A stretch of DNA of 60,215 nt from Lactiplantibacillus songbeiensis. Its GTDB lineage: Bacteria > Bacillota > Bacilli > Lactobacillales > Lactobacillaceae. The stretch covers positions 1 through 60,215 of the forward strand of contig NZ_BJDL01000027.1 in NCBI RefSeq assembly GCF_005405125.1, given 5' to 3'. Made by a program: the position numbers and the translations under genes. Numbering within the stretch: the stretch's first letter is position 1; the number at the start of each line of letters is the position of its first letter. Under the pieces are notes generated by a model. The model was not told where the DNA came from. It saw only the letters and a list, made by a program, of their open reading frames with translations, and did no database searches. This document shows, one piece after another, positions 43,204-50,774 of the stretch.

Positions 43204-45354
43204 ATGTTTAAGCAACTCCGCCAACACCTAAACACGCGGATGGGGTTCTTTTGGCTACTGATTATTTTTTTCTGGGCCAAAACATTACTAGCGTACTTGA
43301 CCGAATTCTCCTTGGGAGTTTCCGATATTTTACAAGTCCTGCTAATGATTGTGAACCCGATCGCCATTACGGTGTTCTTATTTGGTTTAGCTCTTTTCAT
43401 TCGCAAAACCGGGTTCTATTATTATATTCTGCTACTGATTGACGCGTTGGATACCGTCCTCTTGTATGCCAACGTCATTTATTATCGCGAGTTTACGGAT
43501 TTTATGACCGTCAGCACCATCACTGGCTATTCCAAAGTCAGTCAAGGGCTAACGGGATCGTCACTCGCGTTAGTCAATTGGTATGATTGGCTCTACTGGA
43601 TCGATATCATCGCCATGCTAGTCCTATTCATTTTCCACCGCATCAAACATGACGACCAACCCATTCGCAAACGCCAGGCCTTTGCCACCATCTCAGTCGC
43701 CATCGCCGGCTTTGGATTGAACTTGACGTTGGCTGAAGCTAACCGACCACAATTGTTGACCCGGACTTTTGACAATAACTATATCGTCAAATACCTAGGT
43801 CTTGATGCGTTTACGGTCTACGATGGCATTAAAGATGAACAGACCCATCATCAACGTGCGAGTGCTAAGAAGTCAGAACTAGATACGGTCCACGACTTTA
43901 CTAAGTCCCATTACGCGGCCCCTAATAGCAGTATGTATGGGATTGCGAAAGGTAAAAACGTCATTGTGATTCATTTAGAAAGTTTCCAACAATTTCTAAT
44001 TGACAAAAAGATTAATGGTAAGGAAGTCACCCCGTTCTTGAATAAGCTGTATCATAGTCAATCGACCTATGCGTTTAAGAACTTCTTCCATCAAGTCGGT
44101 CAGGGTAAGACCAGTGATGCCGAAAACATGCTCGAAACTAGCACGTACGGCTTACCAACCGGCTCACTCTTCGCCCAGCTAGGGTCTGATAACACGTTCC
44201 AAGCGGCCCCAGCGATTCTTAAGCAGCGCCGCAATTATACTAGTGCGGTATTCCATGGGAATGTCGCCAGCTTTTGGAATCGGAATAACACGTATAAGAG
44301 TATGGGCTATCAATACTTCTTTGATGCCAGCTACTTTGATACAACCGGCGATAAATCAACCGGCTATGGCTTAAAAGATAAGTTGTTATTCAAGAACTCG
44401 ATTCAATATTTACAACGGCTGCAACAGCCCTTCTACGTGAAGTACATCACCGTTACCAACCACTTTCCGTACACGATGGACAAAGAAGATACCACCTTTA
44501 AGACGACTGATACGAGTGATTCGGCCATCAACGGCTACTTCCAAACGGCGCATTATTTGGATCAATCGATCAAGGAATTCTACGCTTACTTGCAGAAATC
44601 AGGCTTACTTAAGCATTCCATGATTGTCCTATATGGTGATCATTACGGTTTATCTAATGGTGAAAACACCACACTGGCGCCTTTACTTGGAAAGACCGCT
44701 AAAGATTGGACGGCGTATGATAATGCCCAACTTCAACGGGTGCCGTTCATGGTCAATATGCCAGGAACTAAAGGCGGCAAAGTTGAGTCGACGTATGGCG
44801 GCGAGATTGACGTTTTACCAACGATCATGCACTTACTCGGCATCTCTAGCAAACGCTATATCCAGTTTGGGACCGACTTGTTCTCGAAGCAACATGACCA
44901 AGTCGTCGCTTTCCGGAATCGCGATTTCGTCACACCGAAATACACCGTCTTAAGCGGCAAAGTTTACGACAATACGACCGGCGAACAACTTGATGCCACC
45001 GAGGCCGTTCAAAAAGCCGTCGATAAGGATCAAAAAAAGGTTAGCAAAGAACTCAGCCTTTCTGACTCCTTAAATTCGAAGAACTTGTTACGCTTTTACA
45101 CACCAAAAGGCTTTAAGAAAGTTGATGCCTCGACATATAACTATGCCGAGGGTTTGCAAAAAGAAATCAAGATTGAAACAGCTTTGAAGAAATCAGCAAC
45201 CAGTCTGTATGCTGAAAATGGCCATAAATCCACCACTTCACTGTACAAGACCGATGCACCCGAAGCCTCACACAAGAAGACTGATTCGACCCGGATTCAA
45301 ATTACCAACCCGGATGACATGTCAGCAACATCTAGCAGTAATTCAAAGAAATAA
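43204..45354 (+). CDS. ltaS: LtaS family lipoteichoic acid synthase-like sulfatase-fold enzyme
   Basis: 716 residues. About five N-terminal helices (to ~170), then a sulfatase-type extracellular domain: VIVIHLESFQQF (metal Glu), catalytic threonine in GQGKTSDAENM near residue 300, GNVASFWNR and metal-binding YGDHYGL. It polymerises glycerol phosphate from phosphatidylglycerol onto a glycolipid on the outer membrane face. A C-terminal basic and Ser/Thr-rich tail of ~60 residues is extra. Primase or stress-type paralogues cannot be separated here. Confidence 0.92.
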   Translation: MFKQLRQHLNTRMGFFWLLIIFFWAKTLLAYLTEFSLGVSDILQVLLMIVNPIAITVFLFGLALFIRKTGFYYYILLLIDALDTVLLYANVIYYREFTDFMTVSTITGYSKVSQGLTGSSLALVNWYDWLYWIDIIAMLVLFIFHRIKHDDQPIRKRQAFATISVAIAGFGLNLTLAEANRPQLLTRTFDNNYIVKYLGLDAFTVYDGIKDEQTHHQRASAKKSELDTVHDFTKSHYAAPNSSMYGIAKGKNVIVIHLESFQQFLIDKKINGKEVTPFLNKLYHSQSTYAFKNFFHQVGQGKTSDAENMLETSTYGLPTGSLFAQLGSDNTFQAAPAILKQRRNYTSAVFHGNVASFWNRNNTYKSMGYQYFFDASYFDTTGDKSTGYGLKDKLLFKNSIQYLQRLQQPFYVKYITVTNHFPYTMDKEDTTFKTTDTSDSAINGYFQTAHYLDQSIKEFYAYLQKSGLLKHSMIVLYGDHYGLSNGENTTLAPLLGKTAKDWTAYDNAQLQRVPFMVNMPGTKGGKVESTYGGEIDVLPTIMHLLGISSKRYIQFGTDLFSKQHDQVVAFRNRDFVTPKYTVLSGKVYDNTTGEQLDATEAVQKAVDKDQKKVSKELSLSDSLNSKNLLRFYTPKGFKKVDASTYNYAEGLQKEIKIETALKKSATSLYAENGHKSTTSLYKTDAPEASHKKTDSTRIQITNPDDMSATSSSNSKK

Positions 45355-45359
45355 GTTCG

Positions 45360-45399
45360 CAAGAGCCATTAACCGCTACTGGTTAATGGCTCTTTTTAT
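45360..45399 (+). terminator. Terminator of the ltaS-like gene
   Basis: AGAGCCATTAACC / GGTTAATGGCTCT plus T run. Confidence 0.93.
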
Positions 45400-45409
45400 C
45401 TATTGTGTA

Positions 45410-45804
45410 CGCTCGGTGCTAATTGACTTAAATTGTCACTCTGGTTGGACCAAAATCGGCTGGAACGTGGTGGCCACGTTTTCGAGCCAAAGTACGGTCT
45501 CGAAAGCCGGGCTTTATCTAAGCCGGAAAGTCACCGACCAAGATAAACGACACCACTGAGCCGATTCTGGCCCGCCCGGCGTTAATTAACGGAAATTAAT
45601 GAGGCTCTATTGTCGACCACAAATTTAGCCGAGAGGTTGGTTTCTAAAAATGCTCAGCCGTGTCGTTGGCCTTAGTGTAAGTGGTCTGCTCAGACTTAGG
45701 CCAAGGCCAATTTTGAAGACCGCACTTTGGCTTCAAAATGGCCCATGGCGTTCCAGCGTTTTAAAAACCAACCGGCAGGCGGAAACTTCAACTAGCATCA
45801 AGCG
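45410..45804 (-). mobile_element. Element A copy 13: complete, reverse orientation, with direct repeats
   Basis: 395 bp, both arms complete. Termini CGCTCGGTGCTAATT and AACTAGCATCAAGCG. Flanks TATTGTGTA (45401-45409) and TATTGTGTT (45805-45813) are a near-perfect target duplication. Reading frames inside it are shadows. Confidence 0.95.
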
Positions 45805-45854
45805 TATTGTGTTACCACCCACACTCCGTTACACTAGCTTCAGGGGGGATATTC

Positions 45855-46358
45855 ATGCAACGACTGATTAAAACACTACTAGTTCTTAATGACGGCAATT
45901 TTGGACCCGTCACTGAACAACAGCAACAAGTTCGCAGTCAACAAGCAACCGGCTTATTTAACCTGTCGCAATTCCTAATATTACTGATCCTTTTGCTTAG
46001 CTTGGTGACCGATATGCGGCCAGGTCATCATTTTGGTCTGGTTACGGTATGTTTACTCATGGCCGTCTTCATTCCAGCATTGCTTTCTGACCATCAGAAT
46101 CGGGTAAATGGCCTTAATCAACCGTTTAAAGTTACCACTGAAGCCGCCTATCGCGCTTGGAAACATCAAGCATTAGTGAAAAGCGTGTATCGCTTCGGCA
46201 TCGCCACCATCATGGTAGTTGTAATATTTAGCCTCAATGCCATCACCCTTGAAGATTGGAGCTGGGGTGGCACGATTGGGGCCGCAATTGGCGGTAGTCT
46301 TGGGACTTGGTTCTATTATCGACGCCTTGTTAGCCATATTATTTTACAAAAATCATAA
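45855..46358 (+). CDS. Membrane protein, DUF3278-like
   Basis: 167 residues from ATG 45855 (AGGGGGGA upstream). Four hydrophobic segments (FLILLILLLSLV, LVTVCLLMAVFIPAL, FGIATIMVVVIFSLNAI, GGTIGAAIGGSLGTWFYY) after an N-terminal LVLNDGNFGPVTEQQQQVRS. This resembles lactobacillar DUF3278 proteins, often next to a small XRE regulator, which is absent here. Role unknown. Confidence 0.55.
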   Translation: MQRLIKTLLVLNDGNFGPVTEQQQQVRSQQATGLFNLSQFLILLILLLSLVTDMRPGHHFGLVTVCLLMAVFIPALLSDHQNRVNGLNQPFKVTTEAAYRAWKHQALVKSVYRFGIATIMVVVIFSLNAITLEDWSWGGTIGAAIGGSLGTWFYYRRLVSHIILQKS

Positions 46359-46361
46359 TTT

Positions 46362-46420
46362 AAAAAGCGATTGCTGAAACGGAGCCTAACTGGCCGGTTT
46401 CAACAATCGCTTTATTTTTT
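46362..46420. terminator. Convergent terminator
   Basis: AAAGCGATTGCTGAAAC / GTTTCAACAATCGCTTT stem between the membrane protein gene and the reductase gene. Confidence 0.9.
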
Positions 46421-47427
46421 TACTTTTGATGCGCGCGTTTTTCAAATAACGTCGTACTGTGTAATGGACTGCGTCGTTCGGGATACAAGGTCATCATTAA
46501 TTGATTGACCGCGTTCGGTGCTTCACCGAAGCCACTGGCAATCAAGCCTAGTTTACCCGGATACGTAACCGCATCACCAATGGCCGCCACACCTGCAACA
46601 TTAGTATTCATTTCCGTATTCACATCAATCAGATAGTGATCCATCGTTGGTGCCACTTGCCAAGCCTCAATCGCCTTATGATCAGCAATAAAGCCATAGT
46701 TGACAATCAAGTCATCTACCGCGACATGTTCTTCAGCGTCACCGCGGACTTCCTTCATCATTAGATCCAACTGGCCATTTGCTAATTGTTGCATTTCTTT
46801 AATTAAGAACGGTGTCTTAATAACCACACTAGAAGCCTTCAGCAGGTCAACACTATGTTCCATGCCACGGAATTGGTTCCGCCGATGCATGATATAGACT
46901 TTTTTAGCCACTGGTTCGAGCATTAAAGCCATGTCGATTGCGGAATCCCCACCACCGGCCACTAAGACCGTTTTATCTTTAAAGGTCGCTAGACTCGGAA
47001 TATGATAGAACAATTGTTGACCTTCAAACTGATCCGCATTTTCAACGGCTAAGCGGCGCGGTTCAAACGCCCCAGTCCCAGTCGCCACAATAATCGCTTT
47101 ACTATGCGATACCGTGCCATCAGTCGTCGTAATGGTAAAATCACCCATTTGACCAGTCACATCCGCAACCGGACTTTTGGTATGAACATCAATTGGAAAT
47201 TCAGCCAGTTGTTTGGCCAACTGAGCTACCAAATCGCGACCTTTAATCGCTGGATAACCAGCCACATCGTGAATCATCTTTTCGGGATATAAGGCTTGGA
47301 CTTGTCCCCCTAATTCTGGCAAACTCTCCAACAATTGGACGTGGGCATTCCGCATCCCGGCATAAAAGGCAGCGAACATCCCCACGGGACCGCCGCCGAT
47401 AATCGTTAAATCATATTCTGAACTCAT
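46420..47427 (-). CDS. Ferredoxin-NADP reductase type 2 (thioredoxin reductase-like)
   Basis: 335 residues. FAD motif IIGGGPVGMFAAFYAG, NADP motif VAGGGDSAIDMALML, C-terminal AAIGDAVTYPGKLGLIASG. It lacks the CxxC of true thioredoxin reductase, placing it in the YumC-type ferredoxin/flavodoxin NADP+ reductases. It likely supplies electrons to a small redox carrier. ATG 47427. Confidence 0.9.
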   Translation of the reverse strand: MSSEYDLTIIGGGPVGMFAAFYAGMRNAHVQLLESLPELGGQVQALYPEKMIHDVAGYPAIKGRDLVAQLAKQLAEFPIDVHTKSPVADVTGQMGDFTITTTDGTVSHSKAIIVATGTGAFEPRRLAVENADQFEGQQLFYHIPSLATFKDKTVLVAGGGDSAIDMALMLEPVAKKVYIMHRRNQFRGMEHSVDLLKASSVVIKTPFLIKEMQQLANGQLDLMMKEVRGDAEEHVAVDDLIVNYGFIADHKAIEAWQVAPTMDHYLIDVNTEMNTNVAGVAAIGDAVTYPGKLGLIASGFGEAPNAVNQLMMTLYPERRSPLHSTTLFEKRAHQK

Positions 47428-47530
47428 TCGGCAACCAACTTTCTCAATTATTACGATACTGACCTCATTTTAGTGGATTACCATGGCATTTGCAAAACCA
47501 TTTGCACGCGTTTCATTTATAATGGAACTA

Positions 47531-47924
47531 TGTTTAGTGTTAGTTGAACTTGCCGCCTACCGGTTGGTTCCTAAAACGCTGGAACGCCATGGGCCATTTT
47601 GAAGCCAAAGTGCTGTCTTCAAAACTAGCCTTGGCCTAAGTCCGAGCAAACCACTCGTACTAAGACCAACGACATGACTGAGCATTTTAGGAACCAACGG
47701 CTCGGCTAAATTTATGGTCGATAATAAATAATCATTGATTCCTGTTAATCAACGCCGGGCGGGCCAGAATCGGCTCAGTGGTGTCGTTTATCTTGGTCGG
47801 TGACTTTCCGACTTAGATAAAGCCCGGCTTTTGAGACCGCACTTTGGCTCGAAAACGTGGCCACCACGTTCCAGCCGATTCTGGCCCAACCAGAGTGGCA
47901 ATTTAAGCCAACTAGCACTAAGCG
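47531..47924 (+). mobile_element. Element A copy 14: complete, with 11-bp direct repeats
   Basis: 394 bp, same length as copy 6. Termini TGTTTAGTGTTAGTT and AACTAGCACTAAGCG. Flanks TAATGGAACTA (47520-47530) and TAATGAAACTA (47925-47935) match at 10 of 11 bases, an aged target duplication. Confidence 0.95.
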
Positions 47925-47980
47925 TAATGAAACTACTTGGACAAACTTTACTTCATTTTAGTTAAAGGGAAGTGCTTTGC

Positions 47981-48751
47981 ATGCGTCGATCTCGATTAAT
48001 CACCATTATGGCTACGGTTAGTATCGGCCTAGTTGTGGGCCTAGGTGCTTACTGGCAACACCGGTTAGCGCCACTAAAAACATTAAAGATTCAGCAGACC
48101 AACACACCAACGATCTTCGTTGCTGGCGACTATGCCCGCGCCTTTTCTACCAATGGGTTCGTCCATCGGCTCAGTGCGACGCATTTAATGACCAAAGCTT
48201 TAGTCATTAACGTCGCTAAGAATGGTCACGTCGCCGTCCAACAATTCGCACCACTACGGCACAATCCGACTATCCAAGTGGTCTTCAAAGATAATCATCA
48301 CCCCCAACGACAAGCACACCAACTGGTAACGGTCATGCAAGTCCTCCACGACCGTTACCACGTCACCGACTACAATGCAGTCGGTCATTCATCCGGTGGT
48401 AATATTATTTTTGATTACTTAATTGCGCGACCCCAGCACCAACCACGCATCCATAAATTTGTTACGATTGCCTCAACTTACCCTCATGTGACCACCCAGC
48501 AATTGGCCAAATTACCCAAACATCTGGCAATTCTTAACCTTGCTGGCCAGATCTGGCAAACTAAGGGCGATGGTGAAGTCAATCTAAAAGCCGTGTTGGC
48601 CTTCAGCACAACGCTGACCCAACACGGCTTTCAACCGGTGACTAAAATTATTCATGGTAGTCCCTTAACGGCACAACATTCGATGCTGCATATTAATCCG
48701 CAAGTCGACTACTTATTGGTAAAATTTCTGTATGGTTATAACCCAAGTTGA
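47981..48751 (+). CDS. DUF915-type alpha/beta hydrolase
   Basis: 256 residues from ATG 47981 (AAGGGAAG upstream). N-terminal signal anchor (ITIMATVSIGLVVGLGAYW), TIFVAGDYARAFSTNG in the oxyanion region, nucleophile elbow AVGHSSGGNIIF and a late HSMLH histidine. DUF915 serine hydrolases are common cell-surface proteins in lactobacilli; the substrate is unknown. Its 3' end overlaps the opposing hicB by 16 bp. Confidence 0.85.
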   Translation: MRRSRLITIMATVSIGLVVGLGAYWQHRLAPLKTLKIQQTNTPTIFVAGDYARAFSTNGFVHRLSATHLMTKALVINVAKNGHVAVQQFAPLRHNPTIQVVFKDNHHPQRQAHQLVTVMQVLHDRYHVTDYNAVGHSSGGNIIFDYLIARPQHQPRIHKFVTIASTYPHVTTQQLAKLPKHLAILNLAGQIWQTKGDGEVNLKAVLAFSTTLTQHGFQPVTKIIHGSPLTAQHSMLHINPQVDYLLVKFLYGYNPS

Positions 48752-49125
48752 GCTTTAATGGCATCCGTTGCAACCTGAGAAACATTAATTCTATTTTCTC
48801 TTGCTAAATCACTAATATATTTTGGCATACTAATATTGCGTCGGACCGTTTTAGCCTTTTCTGCTAGATACTGTTGCATATCAACGGCAATAAACATGAC
48901 ACGCTCATTGTCATTTAACTTCCAGTCAGCAGGGTCTTGAACCTCAGGATAATGACCTTCTTCCAAAATAGTCGCAATGGCATCTTCTGCTTGAACGGCT
49001 AACTCATTAAGTGTGTCTCCCTGTGTGACCATCCCAGGTAAATTGGGAGAACTGGCAACATAATAATGTCCGTCTTCATCATTAAACTCCTCGGCAACAA
49101 TCGGATAAACGACCTTTTTTTTCAT
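48736..49125 (-). CDS. hicB: HicB-type antitoxin (second module)
   Basis: 129 residues from ATG 49125 (AAAGGA 9 bases upstream). N-terminal HicB fold YPIVAEEFNDEDGHYYVASS, SPNLPGMVTQGDTLNELAVQ and C-terminal ribbon-helix-helix RRNISMPKYISDLARENRIN. It is only distantly similar to the first HicB, so the two modules are separate acquisitions rather than a recent duplication. Confidence 0.9.
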   Translation of the reverse strand: MKKKVVYPIVAEEFNDEDGHYYVASSPNLPGMVTQGDTLNELAVQAEDAIATILEEGHYPEVQDPADWKLNDNERVMFIAVDMQQYLAEKAKTVRRNISMPKYISDLARENRINVSQVATDAIKAQLGL

Positions 49126-49139
49126 TCTTTTCAGTCCTT

Positions 49140-49337
49140 TCACTTAGCTGGCAAACTAATTTGCTTAAGGATTCTCATTTCAGTTCCCTTTTTTAGTTCT
49201 TTTGAGTGAAATGGAATTTCAGTAGTTCGACCATCAGGATGACGATAAAATCGATGACCACCACGTCCTAGTTCTGGTACATATTTAAAACCGGCTTTTA
49301 ACACTAAACGTTCGAGTTTCCGTGGCTTCATTGTCAT
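49140..49337 (-). CDS. hicA: HicA-type toxin (second module)
   Basis: 65 residues, ATG 49337 behind AAGGAG. Catalytic histidine in GRGGHRFYRHPDGRTTEIPF; C-terminal ELKKGTEMRILKQISL. mRNA interferase of the HicA family. It forms an operon with the following hicB. Confidence 0.9.
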   Translation of the reverse strand: MTMKPRKLERLVLKAGFKYVPELGRGGHRFYRHPDGRTTEIPFHSKELKKGTEMRILKQISLPAK

Positions 49338-49358
49338 TAGCTAACTTCTCCTTTATAT

Positions 49359-49410
49359 TATACACACTTATACACAACTTAAAAGTATTTAAAACCACGT
49401 ATAAGTGTGT
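49359..49410. promoter_or_regulatory. Iterons and inverted repeat upstream of second hicAB
   Basis: TATACACAC (49359-49367) and TATACACAA (49369-49377) recur at 10-bp phase; in addition ACACTTATA (49364-49372) faces TATAAGTGT (49400-49408) as an inverted repeat. Likely HicB operator, like the 10-bp tandem at 39431. Confidence 0.5.
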
Positions 49411-49446
49411 TCTTTATCTAGATACGCTAACTAAAACAATCATAAT

Positions 49447-49478
49447 TAAAAAAGACCGGGGCTTCTCCCAGTCTTAAG
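49447..49478 (-). terminator. Terminator of the PrsW-like gene
   Basis: Minus strand AAGACTGGG / CCCGGTCTT with six T. Confidence 0.88.
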
Positions 49479-49482
49479 TAAA

Positions 49483-50514
49483 TTACGGTAATGGCAAAAA
49501 GATATGTTCTTCGCTCGGAATTCCGGCTTGACGCAGAGTCCGTACTTCTCGTAACCCAGCTTCGATCAAGACAAAAATTACGACCCAACCGAGAACGATC
49601 AAAATCAGTTGATGAATATAAAAGATATCCAGCCAAGCTAATGGCGCGCGCCAATCCCATAAGGCATGCAAGGCTACCGCCATAAAATAGAACCGCATAA
49701 ACTTAGGCCGTAACACTGTTTGTGTGGTCAATGGCCGGTAATCGTCCTTAGCAAAGACAACCGCCGCCCCGACCATCGCTGACCAAATGGTATGAGTCCC
49801 AATCGCTTGCCAGGATCGAATCATTAATACGACTAAGCCATAATCCATCCCATAACCAGACGTTTCAAAGGCCGCGAATCCCGCCCCAATTGCCGCGCCT
49901 ATCAACATGCCATTAAACACATAGTTCAGTTGTAGGTGGTTGATAAAAATCGCAATAATTAGTAACTTACCGGTCTCTTCAATCAACCCAATTAAAACGG
50001 CCGACCATAAATCGGTCCCATTCGACGTTGGAATCAACGAATATAACAGCATCGTCGCCACCATCGACGCGACACCGCCAATCAGAAAGACTTCCACCAC
50101 TCGCCAAATCGACACGTTTTTAAATACGTTGATTTCAAAGAAATAGACCACCAACGCCAGTGGCACGATCAACGAGCCCATCACTAGCAATCCCGGTAAG
50201 ACCCGTTCATTCTTAAACGCATAAAATAATAACAATAATAGCCCAAACGTCACCATTAAGATGACCAGCACCCGTGAAAATAGCCATGGCTTAACCGGCG
50301 CATCGGACACTTCCGCTAACGGTGGCGTCGTCACTTTGGTGCCCGCTGAAAAGACCTCATCAGCATCATCTTGGCTATGCCGGTCAAATACTTCTGAAAA
50401 CATCCGTAACGGGTGAATCTCCACCGCCTTGGCTTCCCCCGTCCATTCATTAATCTCTTTCGTCGTATCATCTAAAAGATGGTTACGATGTTTTGGTGAC
50501 TGCGTGGTTCCCAT
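49483..50514 (-). CDS. prsW: PrsW family intramembrane metalloprotease
   Basis: 343 residues from ATG 50514 (AAGGAGG upstream). Acidic-to-basic N-terminal cytoplasmic part (~100 residues), then about eight helices. Motif 1 LIGLIEETGKLLIIAIF (EExxK), GAAIGAGFAAFETSGYG and later histidines in IGTHTIWSAMVGA and LHALWDW are the PrsW signature. PrsW cuts anti-sigma factors or other membrane proteins; the target here is unknown. Confidence 0.88.
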   Translation of the reverse strand: MGTTQSPKHRNHLLDDTTKEINEWTGEAKAVEIHPLRMFSEVFDRHSQDDADEVFSAGTKVTTPPLAEVSDAPVKPWLFSRVLVILMVTFGLLLLLFYAFKNERVLPGLLVMGSLIVPLALVVYFFEINVFKNVSIWRVVEVFLIGGVASMVATMLLYSLIPTSNGTDLWSAVLIGLIEETGKLLIIAIFINHLQLNYVFNGMLIGAAIGAGFAAFETSGYGMDYGLVVLMIRSWQAIGTHTIWSAMVGAAVVFAKDDYRPLTTQTVLRPKFMRFYFMAVALHALWDWRAPLAWLDIFYIHQLILIVLGWVVIFVLIEAGLREVRTLRQAGIPSEEHIFLPLP

Positions 50515-50604
50515 CACCGCATCCCTCCTTGCTTCAATCACACTTAAAAGTTAGCCTTCTAAGCATACCGTTTTCGAGGATTAAGTACAAATCCTTGTTG
50601 GTTA

Positions 50605-50646
50605 CCGCTGATTCGGGACCAAACAGAGTGGCAACCTAATCCGTAA
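50605..50646 (+). repeat. Element A copy 15, right-terminal fragment
   Basis: Only CCGCTGATTCGGGACC, AACAGAGTGGCAACC and TAATCCGTA remain, a decayed end of a right arm. Confidence 0.6.
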
Positions 50647-50774
50647 TGCCCCTTATATTTGCCAGCTTACCGAATAAACCGTCCCAATATCACCGAGTTG
50701 TACACTGGCGGTATGATTTGGTTGCCGAGTTAGGAGTAACTCAGTATGAATTGAATTGATTGGAGGGATTTTCG

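Noticed and set aside
45650-45871. 73-aa ORF, and similar frames at 4652-4840, 10683-10886 and 16391-17344 extensions
   Set aside because: They read through A elements; stems and termini explain the sequence, and ribosome sites support shorter starts or no gene.
48736-48751. Overlap of the DUF915 gene and hicB as a possible misassembly
   Set aside because: Convergent genes often overlap by a few codons; both C-termini look complete.
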